Assembly (NCBI RefSeq): GCF_003589595.1 | Contig: NW_020654080.1 | Location: 4,600,347-4,664,346 of the forward strand | DNA: 64,000 nt | Reading direction: 5' to 3' | Source of the DNA: Hyposmocoma kahamanoa | Taxonomy: Eukaryota; Arthropoda; Insecta; Lepidoptera; Cosmopterigidae | Shown here: positions 41,090 to 52,854 of the stretch, piece after piece | How the letters are laid out: every line of letters begins with the position of its first letter | How positions within the stretch are numbered: position 1 is the stretch's first letter | Program-made: the position numbers and the translations under genes | Notes under the pieces: model-generated | The model's database searches: none | Told to the model about the DNA's origin: nothing | Seen by the model: only the letters and a program-made list of their open reading frames with translations

Positions 41090-41339
41090 AATAATAATAA
41101 GTAATAGCGAAGGTCGAAGCTTTCTTCAATAGAACAGGCTGGCTAAGCTGCCCGCAACTAGAAATAAATCAGTTAAACAAAAGGACATATACCCAGCATT
41201 TGTCCATTTCCGTCCACAAAACGACATGTTGAGCAATTTCTATACTTTTCACCGCTTATCCAACAAAAGGCAAAAAAACTTGTACTATTTAAATAGCAAT
41301 TAAACAACTTATTGACTAATAAAATTCAAAGTCCAGGTC

Positions 41340-41990
41340 AAATAATAATTTATTCCATAGGTAAAGTTTTTACACTTGAAAACGTAATTTTAATCTACTA
41401 GTCGTTCACTACGCTGACCTACCTGATAAGAGCGAGCAAGAAACTCTAGGGATTGCTCTTTTCAAATAAACTTAAATGCTATGGAATATACTTTGAATCA
41501 CAATTGCGTGGAATCTAGTCTCATGTTGTCTTTAAAACATACTGTTCAATTTTGTAATATGACTTTTCAATTAAAATACTTTTAATGTACGTTTTCCGAA
41601 TCTTATTGTAAAAACGTATACAGTTATGGGGATCTTAAAGTAATCGTTTATCTTAGTTAAACGAAATCATGATACCATGAGTTTAGACTTAGTTCTAAGG
41701 TTAATATTATGAATATCTTCTTTCTTAATAAAGTTATGTGTATTTTTACGGGCAAACAAAATATTTGAGTAAATGTACTGCGATGTCACAGTCATGATAC
41801 CAGTCTCCTTAAACTTTTATCTGAAAGAAACCAAACTAAACGGTACACAGAACGAGTCCCTCGTTTTTGTAACACAAATACGGTTTGTATATCTGCCGCT
41901 TTACCCCACATGAGAATCCCATACGACGTATAGAAGTAACTAAAGTTACTAATCAAATTGCTATGCAGTGTCCGAATTTTTAAATGACAA
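41340..41990 (-). pseudogene. La LINE RT C-terminal part and 3' UTR, decayed
   Basis: On the minus strand from about 41961: SNFSYFYTSYGIL, MWGKAADIQTVFVLQKRGTR, SVYRL, then after a frameshift MTVTSQYIYSNILFARKN, HNINLRTKSKLMVS, a TGA and FRLTKIND; a later frame matches the KIPITVYVF-like joint and the KSHIT tail. These blocks lie, in the same order, between the two La pieces that flank the first gap. The 3' UTR (ctactagtcgttcac...ttacctatggaataaa) ends near 41340. At least two frameshifts and one stop. Confidence 0.78.
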
Positions 41991-42829
41991 ATCCCTAACT
42001 TTATTGTCTATTTTATGACATTTGTATATTTATTTTAACGTTATTGGTTTTATTATTTTGACATTAACTACGTTTTTACTATTATTATTACTAAAATTGA
42101 TACACATATAACTATCACCGCGTTCAAATTACTGACTGATTCATTACATAAAAAATAAATAACATATTACGTTCTGATGTAGTCTGTTAAAGTGCACGTG
42201 AGTAAATGTGTAATATACCTTCAATATGTTGTAGGCTTAATGTTGGACAAGATTATAATTATTCATCTGTAAAATATACGTGAGAGTGAAACAAGTGCAC
42301 TCGAATGTGTAGTCATTTAATTTTGTTAAAAACCTTGTTTTAGGGGTATATCAGAATACAATTTTCAATGCTGACCAATACCTTAACCGTAAAAGAATTT
42401 AGTACGAGCATTTTAACAACTGTAATTCATTATCCTTACAAGACTACCCCGTGTTCAATAAGACTATCATCGTAAATTCTTTATTACTGCGTTTTTTATT
42501 ACATTAATGTCCAGTTTACAGGATGATAGCTTACGAATATCTTTTAGTTTTCTTATTTGGAATTTTGTTTCATAATACTTGCTTACCAGGGAGCACAGAT
42601 TGTACACGGATTCCCGAAAACGCATACTCCAAAAGAATAGATAAAACACGTAGCTATCGGGAAAAGTAGTAATGTAATAGTCTTGTAATTGTGCAGTGGT
42701 TTTTCGAGAGAAAGAGTAAAGAGACCAAAGTATAAAGCATCTAAAATAAAGATAAGTGTCCCTTTGTGTGGCTTCACTGCAATCAGTACGATCGCCAAAC
42801 CCTTGTGACAATGCGACTTTTCTCGTCAT
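41991..42829. other. No recognisable feature
   Basis: AT-rich. The 120-codon minus ORF (42467-42829) has no motif and overlaps another ORF; I do not support a gene. Confidence 0.45.
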
Positions 42830-43045
42830 CCCACCTTTTATCGCCCTTTTCTTTCGAATCGTTCTTTAACTCCTTTTCTTCGTTACTCTTACTTTTCTTC
42901 GTTGCATCGTCATTCCCTGCTAAACTTCCGAAGCGAGCAGACGTGCTCGACTTCATATCACATTCTTACCAGTTGTACCATTGAAAGTCATGTAACCTAA
43001 CTTGTCTAACCTGTATGTAATTTAAATAGGGAGTGTTTTTATATA
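42830..43045 (+). repeat. Segment Y, diverged copy
   Basis: ttttcttttcgaatcgttct-like sequence (tttcgaatcgttctttaact), gttgcatcgtcattccctgc, taccagttgtaccattg, catgtaacctaacttg and aatagggagtgttttt follow the order of 3000-3550 without an M1 insert. Confidence 0.45.
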
Positions 43046-43215
43046 ATGTATCTGTATTTATTCCGTCATTTCGTATTGTTACCTTTACATTTTTCCTTTT
43101 CCTGTTCGTTTGCCTATTCCTATTTTACAGTAAGTGATGTGCACCGAACCATTCATCAGATTGCGCACGACCCTCGGTCACACCCATTATTGTGGAAACC
43201 CTTGTATGACCGATT

Positions 43216-43510
43216 TCATCATCAATCCATTTACACGTTCCACTGCTGGGCCCGGGTCTCCTCTCAGACTAGAGTTTAGGTCATAGCGCCACACTGTCCC
43301 AATGAGGGTTGGGGACATCACACGTTTTCCGAGGGTTGTGAAGCTTCTTCTATATACAGGTTTCATCAGGATGTTTTCCTTCTCCGAAAAGCTCATGGCA
43401 AATTTCGCACGTGAATTTTGAAAAACTCAGACATGCGAGTCCGGATTCAAACTCACGGCCTCTGCTTGAGAGGCGGCAGGTAAAATCGTTAAGTCACCGC
43501 GGCTTTTTTT
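43216..43510 (+). mobile_element. S4 repeat, full copy
   Basis: catcatcaatccatttacac, ccactgctgggcccgggtct, ccaatgagggttggggacat, atcaggatgttttccttctc, gaaaagctcatggcaaattt, gattcaaactcacggcctct and aaatcgttaagtcaccgcgg. The best S4 copy here. Confidence 0.8.
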
Positions 43511-43654
43511 GGCAAAAAAAATGGCGGTTGTTTAGAATTCTTTTTTCGTGAAGTAGATTCAGGAATAGGTTCCTGAAGATTAAATATATTGACGAGAGTC
43601 ACTCACATTTGTATTCACAGACAGTGAACCTTAAGAACTTTGAGATCAGACATA

Positions 43655-44470
43655 TCTATCATTTATTCTCTTTAATATTAATGCCTATAATAGTAGACAC
43701 CGATGGCCGCAATTTAACACTTCTGCGCTTCGCTGACGACTTGGTCCTACTAGCTGAAAGTATCGAACAGTTACAAAGCATGCTCCATGATCTGCACCAA
43801 GCATATCCAGGGTGAGCCTAAGGATGAACATAACCAAAACCAAGGTTATGACCAACTTTGCAGATCCTAAACATAATATAAATATAGGTAACTGCCCTAC
43901 AGAGGTAGTGGACGACTACATCTATCTCGATCATTGTCTATCCTTCGGCACCGCTTCTCAGCTTAAAGAAATCACGAGATGTACTCAATTAGGATGGGCT
44001 GCCTTCAATAGGTTGGAAGATATGTTTGAGCCTAGAATCCCTTAATGCCAGAAGACCAAGATGTTCAACCAATGTGTGCTACGTCACGAAAGAATACGTG
44101 CACAAGAATAGAGTAACACCGAGGGCAATGGAGCTCGTCATGCTCGGAATTTCTCTGCTGGACCACATACCCAATGTAGACATTCGACGTCGCATAAAGG
44201 TAGTACGTAGCACGCGGGTACGAGGATAGCCAAGCTTAAGTAGAGGTGAGCGGGACCCTTGGCTAGAAGGGATGATGGAAGATGGCCGAAAGCCGTATCT
44301 GAATGGTGGCCAAGAGACGCAAAAAGACCAAGAGACAGAGATCACCTGCCCAATGGATTGATGATATTAAGGCCATAGTTGGAAACCGCTTCACACGACT
44401 CGCAAGGGACCGGAAAGAATGGCGCAATAGAGAGGACGCCTATACTCAGCAGTGGGTGCAAACGGACTGA
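43655..44470 (+). pseudogene. RTE-like LINE ORF2, RT and C-terminal parts (Ld type)
   Basis: First frame (to 43815): LTLLRFADDLVLLAESIEQL, with the catalytic FADD of the RT palm. Then, in a second frame (43812-44045), RMNITKTKVMTN, EVVDDYIYLDHCL and QLGWAAFNRLEDMF. A third frame (to 44229) carries RVTPRAMELVMLGISLLDHI and DIRRRIKVV. The end (about 44346-44470) reads QWIDDIKAIVGNRFTRLA, RDRKEWRNREDAYTQQWVQT and TGA. This block order is that of RTE-type LINEs widespread in insects. Frameshifts between each part and in 44230-44345 make it a dead copy. The endonuclease and the RT fingers are missing. The short (aatg)-like tail after 44470 fits an RTE end. Confidence 0.85.
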
Positions 44471-45507
44471 AATGAAGAATAATGCCGCCAAAAACCTGTT
44501 ACTGCGAGACCGCCTACAGTTTTTAAACTACAGTCTCGTTTTTCGCATATGAATTCCATCGCATATTCATTTCAAACCAAACCCCTGGTATGATGACAGT
44601 TGTAATTTATAAACAGAGGGAGGGATTATCCATTGTATGTGTATTATTTTCTTGGCAAACATATTCCGATTTGTTTAGTGTTTTTTTTTTTTTGCAGTGT
44701 TTTTTTAATGTGACAGTATTGTCTAATATATCGTTATGTCTATACAAACTCACATTTCATTTCTATTTCACGATCATACTCCCTTAAACTTGAAGGCACT
44801 ACTAAAATAATAATTTGACAACCCTACGCTGCGAACGACATGTAGGCGTTGACACGCCGAATAGGTGGGAGTTACACTACTGTTTTTTTTTTTTATTTTA
44901 CTATTCCTACTTTTACTACTTTACATAGAATTTGTTAATACTTACACAACGTAATTAACGCGAACTTTTTGCTTTTTTATAAAATACAGTTTTTTATAAA
45001 ATACACATTTCACTATTTTTTTTTCATCATTTCACATTTGATTTTTGCTGGTGTCACGTGAGGCGCTATGCGTTTTTATCACAATAAGTATTTGGGGCCC
45101 ATTATTATTGTTCTTACGTCGTAGACGACATGGACTGTATGGAAAAAAAACAGTAATCTTTATTTAAACTATTTATTGCCTTTATACATGTGACACCCCA
45201 TGTTACTTACAAAAGCGCATGAGCATTCCTTGTATCACGGGTGCTATTTTTACCCATTCTAAGCATCTGCTTGCATATTTTATGTTTATTTTGCGAGCCA
45301 GGTGGCATGAGGTCCTAAGGAAAATGGCTGGCTAGGGAACTCGTTAATGAATCTTCGTGTACCCTTGATTAATGAAAATTAAATGCCTATGATTATTTAT
45401 TCAAATAGCAGATAATTAGTCTCTGCCTTTTTTCTTTCATTATCTATTTTAAAAAAAAAGCCATAATGGTTTAGCCTACCACTTCTTAATCAAAACGTCG
45501 TCGTGAG
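44471..45507. other. No recognisable feature
   Basis: AT-rich with several poly(T) runs (44684, 44886, 45020) and a local duplicate of ttttttataaaatac near 44975-45005. No gene seen. Confidence 0.45.
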
Positions 45508-45577
45508 TTTAATTCAGAACCCAGGACCTCTGCGTGGCAGTCCGGCATGGTAATCGTTCGACCACGGTGGTAGTTCA
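45508..45577 (-). mobile_element. S1 SINE head
   Basis: aattcagaacccaggacctc, tgcgtggcagtccggcatgg, taatcgttcgaccacggtgg. Only the tRNA-like head is left. Confidence 0.7.
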
Positions 45578-46344
45578 AGGCAGTTATTTATTTCATGTAC
45601 CTTTATCGTATAATTTTTATAACTTTCACTTTTGATATACGATCACATGTGGATTGTATCTATAAAGTTGCAAACTCTGTATTACCCTATGCTATTACTG
45701 ATTTTTCTCTCGTCAGGCTTAACATGAGTTTAAAGATAAAAGGTATGATTTACTCCAGACTGTCAGTTCACTCCCAAGAATGACGCTGCGTGAGTTATGA
45801 CTAGTAGTGCGCATGACTTTCGCGCACTTCAGAAAACTTTCCCCACTCTTGAGTTTTGCGCTTGTACTGAGCCCGCTGTTTAATGGTATCACAAGGCGTA
45901 ACGACCCGCGGGCAACTTTAGCATCACACAACTTGACAGCTACTAATAAATATTTTCTAAAAACTATAACACTTCGCCACCGCCTTTCATAATGACAGAG
46001 CGGCTCTACTGCAAAATGAAGTAGATACTTACAAATTTTTTATACATTATTTTTTGTTCGTAAAATGCGATGATACGTGAACAAAAAGCGACAGTAGCAG
46101 GTGGCCGATGAAGGGTGCACGCAGGTACACCGAACGACCAGGTGAGGCTGACCCCGGACATTGTCGCTTTTTCCACAATATCATTTTTATTATGATAATA
46201 AATTATCATCAGCCAAAAGATATACACTGTTACTTTAACAAATATCGCCGCAATGTCCAGTCTTGCATTGCTTGCAGTGAAGATAGACAACAGCGAAGTA
46301 CAATTACACCCTAACGGTGATCGTCAACGCGTCTGCCAATAATA
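45578..46344. other. No recognisable feature
   Basis: Mixed composition. Short ORFs on both strands around 45720-45990 and 46006-46314 have no motifs. A small repeat ataataaattatcatc sits near 46193. Confidence 0.4.
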
Positions 46345-46579
46345 TCAGTACAGAGTACTCAAAAACCGACCTCAAAAGTCATTCATCCCCTAGTTTGCCA
46401 CCCTTAGAGGTGGAATATTTACTTCAGATACCACATCTGAGGTACTCTCTTTCAAACAAAAAAGAATCATCAAAATCGGTTGACAAATTCATCACAGAGT
46501 TAACGCGTAACGTACTTAGAAAAAAAACACGTACAGCTGAATTGAGAACCTCCTCCTTTTTTTGAAGTCGATTAAAAAT
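46345..46579 (+). mobile_element. T1 repeat, internally deleted
   Basis: TCAGTACAGAGTACT, aaaaaccgacctcaaaagtc, ccacccttagaggtggaata, gaggtactctctttcaaac and tttttgaagtcgattaaaaa. The section between gaattac and tcatcccctag is absent. Confidence 0.78.
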
Positions 46580-46636
46580 AGCTATTATGATAAAATTTTC
46601 ACATTTTTTTAAACTAAAAATAAGTTTTAGTAATTT

Positions 46637-46929
46637 AGTAGCAGTAGAACTCCTTGTGGAAGAGTTCGTCCAGGGAAGTACTTACCTATTTCTGCCGCCA
46701 AGCAGTAGTGTTAGCATTACGGCGTTCCGGTTTTGAAGGGTAAAGGTGCTGGTGAAATTGCGGGCACATGGGACTTGTTAACTTTATCTCAGGGTGACGG
46801 GCGCAGTGGCAGTGCCCCTCAGTTTGCGATTTAAAGCTCTGGGTGGCACTGCAACTGTCATGGACAGGCGTGTAGCTTACTATCAAGCTCGCGACTTATT
46901 CGTTCCGCCACTTAATATTGTTAAAAAAA
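46637..46929 (+). mobile_element. B1 repeat, full copy
   Basis: agtagcagtagaactccttg, gagttcgtccagggaagtac, ctgccgccaagcagtagtgt, cacatgggacttgttaactt, cagtggcagtgcccctcag and ccacttaatattgttaaaaa. A good reference copy. Confidence 0.85.
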
Positions 46930-47394
46930 CCAAGACTACTTTACGATATCGAAATATTTTAAGCCCCACATAATTAAATAAATGAAATAAATAAAATAGA
47001 AATCATTTATTTCTAATGTCTGTTATCCATATTCTTAAATTATAAAATTAGTTAATCACTTTACAATTTTCAAGACAAAAATAAAATTAACATCAAAAAT
47101 TAAAAGTTATATCAAATAAAAATGAAATAAAATAAATAAGTTATTTATCAAATTCATCCTTTTCCTATATGCAGTCGTAGAATCAAATGCCACACTATGG
47201 GACTGTCAAATTTGTCGGCTATAACTATAATATGTAGTATGAAAAAGGTTGTAAACCACTAGTGAGCCGTGACCAGGATCACGGCAATAAAGTAGGATAC
47301 TTTATAAAAAAATATTCATAATTAAATCACAAGGAAAAGGCTGTAACAAGAATAGGTATATAAAACAAAAACAGATACAATGACGCAATTAAAA
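46930..47394. other. No recognisable feature
   Basis: AT-rich with (aaat)n-like runs at 46975-47000 and 47110-47140. Confidence 0.45.
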
Positions 47395-47560
47395 ATTAGA
47401 GCAGTTCTGTTCGCTACAGCGATTGAGCATGGAGTGACGACGGAACGAAACAAAATGAGAATGGCGAAGCAAAGGAATTAAAGAACGATTCAAAATTTGA
47501 AAACAAGTGGCCAGGAACCAAAGAAAAGGTGATAACAAAGTGAGATGACGATATAAGGAG
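47395..47560 (-). repeat. Segment Y copy
   Basis: ggaacgaaacaaaatgagaa, gcaaaggaattaaagaacga, ttgaaaacaagtggccagga and aagaaaaggtgataacaaag are the complement of 2998-3105. Confidence 0.65.
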
Positions 47561-47796
47561 GTCATATCGTCACAGGATGGTATCGAAGCTGCCACGAATA
47601 TGAATCAGCTACAAATTCCGGTTTTGTTCGTTATGGTGGCATGAGTCATCAGTGCGAGTTTCTGCAAACACGTCTGACGCGCTGCAGTGTCTCGGCAGCC
47701 CCATCAATATCCTAAACGCATTATTGCATTGCATTGTATAGAAAGACTGGCAATAAGCTTTCAAAAGTGTAACTGTTACCGCTGTATCGCAATTTG

Positions 47797-47985
47797 CGAC
47801 ACGCCTATCCATAACAGATGCAGTGCCATTTAGAGCTTTAAATTGCAAAGATCTTGCTGTGCCTGTAATTTCACCAGCACCCTTACTTGCCCTTCCAAAC
47901 CGGAACGCGGCCTGGCGGCTCAAATAGGTAAGATAGCTAAGAAGTACTTCTGTGAACGATTCTTTCACAAGTAGCTCTTCTTCTA
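47797..47985 (-). mobile_element. B1 repeat, internally deleted
   Basis: cgacacgcctatccataaca, gagctttaaattgcaaagat, then directly gtgcctgtaatttcaccagc, aaaccggaacgcgg (hairpin lost) and acaagtagctcttcttctac. Confidence 0.72.
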
Positions 47986-48589
47986 CTAAATTGAAAAAAC
48001 CGATTAGAGGGGGTTGTAGACCTGGTTTCGCTGATTCCAGATATAATAATAACTCAATTTCGCTAAAAATATGGATTACGTTAGTTATGATAAGCAGGGT
48101 TGTAAAGAGAGCCTTTTCAACACAAAATAAATCAAATTATTTTGTTAATCTTCGTAAATATTATGATTTATTTATTTGTACCAATTAGTTTTTAATTTGA
48201 TTTTAAGTTATCGAAGCGTGCCGGGGAAAGCGGGCGAAGTTTACTTAGCAACCACTCAAATTGCTAATCTCCGAATTCCTCAACCGATAATTTTGAATTT
48301 CGATTTGTGTCTGTGACCTGAGATAATTGAGGTCAATTGTTTATAGGCAAATAATATCAATAGTAGTAAAATGTATAAAATTCGGAACAGAGTAGGGCGT
48401 CAACCTAAGGCAAATCTGGTGATATGGCTAATTAACCGTACCACCAGATTTTAGGTTTTAATTTTTCAATAATTTCATTTCCTGTAATTTTTTCGCGGAA
48501 AATCGTTGTCTTTACAGTGGCCATTTTGAAACTCAAAAATAATAATAATTTAAAATTTAACGAGCGCTGTGTGCAGAAATTGAAATAAT
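47986..48589. other. No recognisable feature
   Basis: Phrases such as ccgattagagggggttgtag and ttcgctgattccagat occur, with no second copy here. No gene. Confidence 0.4.
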
Positions 48590-48593
48590 ACCA

Positions 48594-48825
48594 GTACAGA
48601 ATCGTAAAAAAAAACCGACCTCAAAAGTTCGTGGAATTACGTCTATTTACCGAGTTTTATTGAAATCGGTTACCGGAAAGTGTGCGAAACCGGATTCATC
48701 CCCTAGTTTGCCACCCTTAGAGATGGAATATTTTCTTCAAATTTAAATGGGTCCAGTGCTGAGGTACTCTCTTTCCAACAAAAGAAGAATCATCAAAATC
48801 GGTTCATAAAAGTCGGTTAAAAATA
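48594..48825 (+). mobile_element. T1 repeat, 5' part
   Basis: cagtacagaatcgtaaaaaa, accgacctcaaaagttcgtg, gccacccttagagatggaat, ggtactctctttccaacaaa, aatcggttcataaaagtcgg. It ends early by fusing the two ggtt motifs. A second T1 end lies at 49017-49068. Confidence 0.72.
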
Positions 48826-48834
48826 AACTTAAAA

Positions 48835-48990
48835 CTTATCTACTTTATCATAAGCATGCTCCGCAAGCTCTTGTTCGGTTTATTTAAATATATTTGTGAC
48901 TGCTGTGACCTATGAAAGGTATTATCTTTTTTGTATTGTCACTGTTTATTATTTTGTGTGCAATAAAGCTTATTTTATTCTATTCTAATA
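48835..48990 (+). mobile_element. LINE 3' end between two T1 parts
   Basis: Ends ttttgtgtgcaataaagc, ttattttattctattcta, a LINE-type tail like that of the nested insert at 28032-28060. It separates the T1 parts at 48594-48825 and 49017-49068. Confidence 0.5.
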
Positions 48991-49016
48991 TCTGTCTATC
49001 ACTATATCTCTATCCA

Positions 49017-49068
49017 AAAAAATACAATCGAATCGGGACTTCCTCCTTTTTTGAAAGGCGGTAAAAAA
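49017..49068 (+). mobile_element. T1 repeat, 3' part
   Basis: aaaatacaatcgaatcggga, cttcctccttttttgaaagg and cggtaaaaaa match the T1 end. Confidence 0.65.
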
Positions 49069-49744
49069 AGGAAGAACTTCGTTATCGAAGTAGAAAATTG
49101 ACATCTGCCTGGTACAGTGAAGAGCACGTCAAGCTACACTTTGGACCGTTCTTATCGTAAACGGCATAGAGTTGGATTTAAATCGTAAGTGTCAAGCTCT
49201 TGCCGACTATGTTGATGTGTGTGCTAGTTTATAAAGTCTTTATTAATATGCTGATTACACGTTTTATATCTATATAAATTTTAATGTAAAATTTTACATT
49301 AACCCTTTGTTTTCATGACATATTGTTATGAATTCGTTAACTCGTGACGACCACCCGTTTACCCTTTCCGTAACATAAAATTTACTATAAACATCCAAGT
49401 ACAAAAGGGCTCTAAATATAACCAGCCAACACAATTCCATACATCAAACGCCTGTCTTCATTACATTGTGCATCTTATAAATGGCAGCTAGTAATGACCA
49501 CAGTTGTTTTTAATGTTTTTAAATAAAACTTTATAGGATACAAAACAACGTCGTATTTGCATTGTGATACGTTTTTGTTTCCTGAGTCTTATTGTTTTTG
49601 CACGTTATTATTAAGACCTAAATCATGAAACAAGCAAATATCAATAATATTTAAATCGTCAACTTTTTAAAATTAAAACTTTAAAAAGCTTACTAATTTA
49701 AACACGGTGGCGCCACAAAAACCTGAGTAGATTGTCCAACTATA
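49069..49744. other. No gene; one palindrome
   Basis: A perfect 22-nt palindrome (ttaatgtaaaa and its complement) lies at 49281-49302. Otherwise AT-rich. Confidence 0.5.
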
Positions 49745-50130
49745 GTGCGATTCACGTAAGTTCAAGCTATCAAAATATCGTTGAAGTTACGTAGTCGTTC
49801 GATCGAAGGCCTATCCAAAATGGATATTCACGTATCGCTTCAACGAACGTTGATATTAGTAGAATCGAAACGTAACGAATAATGAACGACATCTTGGATT
49901 GTGAAATTTGACATTTAGCCGTCAAATGTCTATTGAAAGAACTGTCAATATTTAACAGAATACGTATGACTTGTCGTTTAGAGTCGATTTAAGTTCTATT
50001 CATGTACCAGAAAACGCTTTAACGACTAAAATTGGACTCGTTGACGTTGACTGTCACACGTGAATACGAAAAAGCAGTTCATCGACTAAATCGCTACGAT
50101 ATCGTAACCCTTTGATTACGTGAACCACCC
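49745..50130. mobile_element. M6, TIR element, diverged
   Basis: Left end gtgcgattcacgtaagttca and right end whose complement reads ggtggttcacgtaatcaaag. Further inside, caaaatatcgttgaag and its counterpart gatatcgtagcg continue the inverted match. No clear target duplication. No ORF. Confidence 0.5.
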
Positions 50131-50185
50131 CCCAGATGTGCACCACAACTGTCTTTATAATAGATTGTGAATCTTTAATAGCTAA

Positions 50186-50851
50186 GGCTGCCTTTCCACC
50201 AGAGGTGTGGAGAAAAAAATCCACCGATAGGATTACTTCATTTACCTAGCCTCGATTAGCGCTGGTCCGGTGGAAAAGGGGTAGCGGAACTAATATTTGT
50301 ACATACAAAATGGCGAGAAATGTGTGAGAGAGATGTGTGCGAGGGATGCGGGCGAGGAATGTTTGCCAAACGGTATAGGAAACTAGAGCTACTGAAAGTA
50401 TGACACTAACTGACACTGACACGTCGCCACCACTTACCCCACCACACCGTACCCCGCGCAGAGCTACAAAAGAGTCCGTAACGCATCCTCGCACCACGCC
50501 GCTGCATATCCTCTCACCGCCTACGTACCTCGCATAGCTGTCCACCAAAGCTGTGCGAGGTAGCTAGACGGTGCGAGGATGCATTCTGAAGCTGTGAAAC
50601 GGTGTGTAGAGGCAGTCCGAGGATGAGTAGCCGACTCGTTTCAGCTTTGCGCGGGATGGCGAACGAGCTCGCGTACCTCACACAAATTCCTCTCTCGCAT
50701 CCCTCGCACACATCTCTCGCTTTTTGTATGTACAAATACTTAAACTCCGCTAGCCCTCAAGCGAGGCTATGAAAATAAAATAATCCTATTGGTGGATCTT
50801 TTCCTCGGACATCACCTAGCTACCTCGCACATCTCTAATGGAATCGCAGTT
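50186..50851. mobile_element. M5, GC-rich long-TIR element
   Basis: The arms at about 50186-50370 and 50680-50851 are inverted copies: ccacc(g/a)ataggatta, tagcctcg, tttgtacatacaaaa, gatgtgtgcgagggatgcg. The centre carries repeated tgcgagg motifs (gctgtgcgaggtagctag, cggtgcgaggatgc). TAA stands at 50183-50185. The right end is too diverged to prove a target duplication. Overlapping ORFs inside are composition artefacts. A PIF/Harbinger-like MITE is possible. Confidence 0.65.
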
Positions 50852-51094
50852 TGGGTGGGATGGGAAAAGATTATTAAGAAAAGCAATAAGTTCCACAATC
50901 TTTGGAAAACGTGAAACGTGAAATCCCTATAGGTACCGTATTGGGCCAGTGCGAATGTAGCGATGGCCAAAACCTTTCACTCAAAAGACATGCCTTATGC
51001 AGTACGACGTTTGAAAGACTGATCATTAGGTATAATGATTTATTAATAAAAATCATACTAATGAGAAATTTTTTTTTAGATTTATTTTATAATA

Positions 51095-51215
51095 AATGAC
51101 TACATATTGAATGTTTGTGATGATACAAAAAATCATTCTTCTCAGGTGAAGTTGACCTGCTAAAAAGTAACGGTTTTTTATTCGATGGGACGATTTCAAG
51201 TGTAATTTGATTACC
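51095..51215 (+). mobile_element. La LINE 3' tail, weak
   Basis: aatcattcttctcaggtgaa and gacgatttcaagtgtaattt parallel the La tail on the plus strand; most of the segment is diverged. Confidence 0.4.
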
Positions 51216-51639
51216 TTTTTTTTTTTTACGAATTACAGATAGTTGATTTGTTTTTAAATTAAAATTAGCCCACAATATTAACTGTTAGGCCACTGTGGTC
51301 GTCAAAAATTCTTATCTGTATTTTAATTTTTTATTAAAAAAATTCATAAACAATTGTGAGAGTCAATAAAATTATAAAATGCACTTCTTAAAAACTCAGG
51401 AATTTAAATTTTGACAGCTAATGTTGATAAATTGCTTCGTTTCTAGCCAGCATGTGTTACGTTTATTTTGTACAATAAAATTACTTGAGGGGACGATGAT
51501 AACGCAAAATAATTCCAGAAAAAGGGCACTGCTGCACGCAGCCATTATTTTGTATTCCATGAACCTTCTATTCGCGCTTTTACAGGATAAGAAGAACTTA
51601 AGATGGATAATCTTTTGAATTGTGGCTTCACTGTTCTTC

Positions 51640-51742
51640 TTGATCCAGGAGGGCTACCACGGCTGTGCGAGGTATTGTTACTCTCGCCTAGAGAATAACA
51701 ATATCTCGCGCTTTTATGTCGCTCTCGCGCAAGTCGCGCCCA
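51640..51742. repeat. Short inverted repeat upstream of S1
   Basis: gcgaggtattgttactctc (51677-51695) and gagaataacaatatctcgc (51699-51720 region) pair with two mismatches. The following tatgtcgctctcgcgcaagt is part of the same GC-richer block. Likely a small MITE remnant. Confidence 0.5.
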
Positions 51743-51745
51743 GTG

Positions 51746-51890
51746 TTGCCCCTGTGGCCGAACGGTTACCATGCCGAATTGCCACGTGGAGGTCCCGGGT
51801 TCGATTCCCGTGCCGGGAGAAGTATTTGTATGGCCTACATTTATTTATCTCGTAAGTTTGAGTGTAATTTGTGGTTGTCTACGTGTCTTT
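51746..51890 (+). mobile_element. S1 SINE, tail cut
   Basis: gcccctgtggccgaacggtt, ggaggtcccgggttcgattc, gtatggcctacatttattta, gtaatttgtggttgtctacg. The gtgtccatggcacc part is gone. Confidence 0.8.
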
Positions 51891-51904
51891 TATTAAAATT
51901 ATTT

Positions 51905-52035
51905 TTATTAAAAAATACGTGCGCATTGACCTCAATCGCACCTGATGGAAAGTGACGTCAAGGTCGACGATGGAGCGTGCACACCTGAAATTGCCCTATT
52001 CAATCTCGCCTCAAAAAGACCCAAATTATACCGCA
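51905..52035 (-). mobile_element. Lb LINE 3' end
   Basis: Minus strand: gggtctttttgaggcgagat, tcaggtgtgcacgctccatc, gtcactttccatcaggtgcg and an A/T-rich end, in the order of 23630-23690. The plus ORF 51945-52160 across it is spurious. Confidence 0.6.
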
Positions 52036-52059
52036 AGGGAATAACAAGTCTGCAGGAAA

Positions 52060-52305
52060 GGAATCGTCGGGTGACGAAATATTGTCATAGATTTCTCATA
52101 GATGGCGCTACGGCTAAAAAAGTCATTGAAAATATAAAGATCCGACAAACAAGCACATAGAAAAATTCGTAAGGTCCGCTTGTTCGTTCCGTGGCTTAGT
52201 TGGCATAGCATCTGACATGGTTTGCTAGAAAACGTCGGTTCGAATCCGACCGGATCGAAGGAATTTTTTCTAAGTGTTCGACCTTTGTATTAATAAATAT
52301 GTCAT
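52060..52305 (+). mobile_element. S2 SINE, head well preserved
   Basis: gggtgacgaaatattgtcat, gatggcgctacggctaaaaa, head ccgtggcttagttggcatag with tcggttcgaatccgac, and tail gttcgacctttgtattaata. It carries ttgctagaaaacgtcgg, the common S2 form that differs from the private variant at 4585-4985. Confidence 0.82.
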
Positions 52306-52854
52306 TTGTTAACAAAATATTTTTACAAGTCCATCTAAACACCAAAAATTGAACAAGTTTTCTTAATTGAAAGGAATAAAGACCGTTTAAAAGCGAAATG
52401 TATGCGAAAAGAATCAAAGAGAGCAAAGAGACAATAAGGGAAACAGCCGAACTGTATGTTTAAGCACGTTGAAAGAAACCGTGGGCAAAAGCTTAGATAG
52501 TTCCGTTTATGCATTTGGTTTATATTTTATTATACCACCATAACAAGTAATAATAATAATGTGCCAGACAATCACACCTGTTTTCCTGCCTTAATTTTTT
52601 CCAGTTTTAGTTGCCTGATCTCAAACTAGAGAATCCCCTGCAGCTTGATTTCAATTGCCTCTCCTGGAAACTGCGACTTTTCCGAGTCGAGGTGCATAAT
52701 TGCGATTTACAACAGGCCGATCGGAAATTTTTGACTTTTCTAATCGAAACAATAGTTGATTTAACTCACAAATTAGAAAGGTACAGTATCAGGTTCGTCT
52801 TCTCGCTTAGAAACTACCCGATTCTCTGATTTCGAGACTACCCGAAGGGATCGA
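52306..52854. other. No recognisable feature
   Basis: AT-rich; ORFs are short and motif-free. Confidence 0.45.

Noticed and set aside
42467..42829. 120-codon minus ORF as a gene
   Set aside because: No motif, AT-rich codons, another ORF overlaps it in a different frame, and length is within chance for a 64-kb window.
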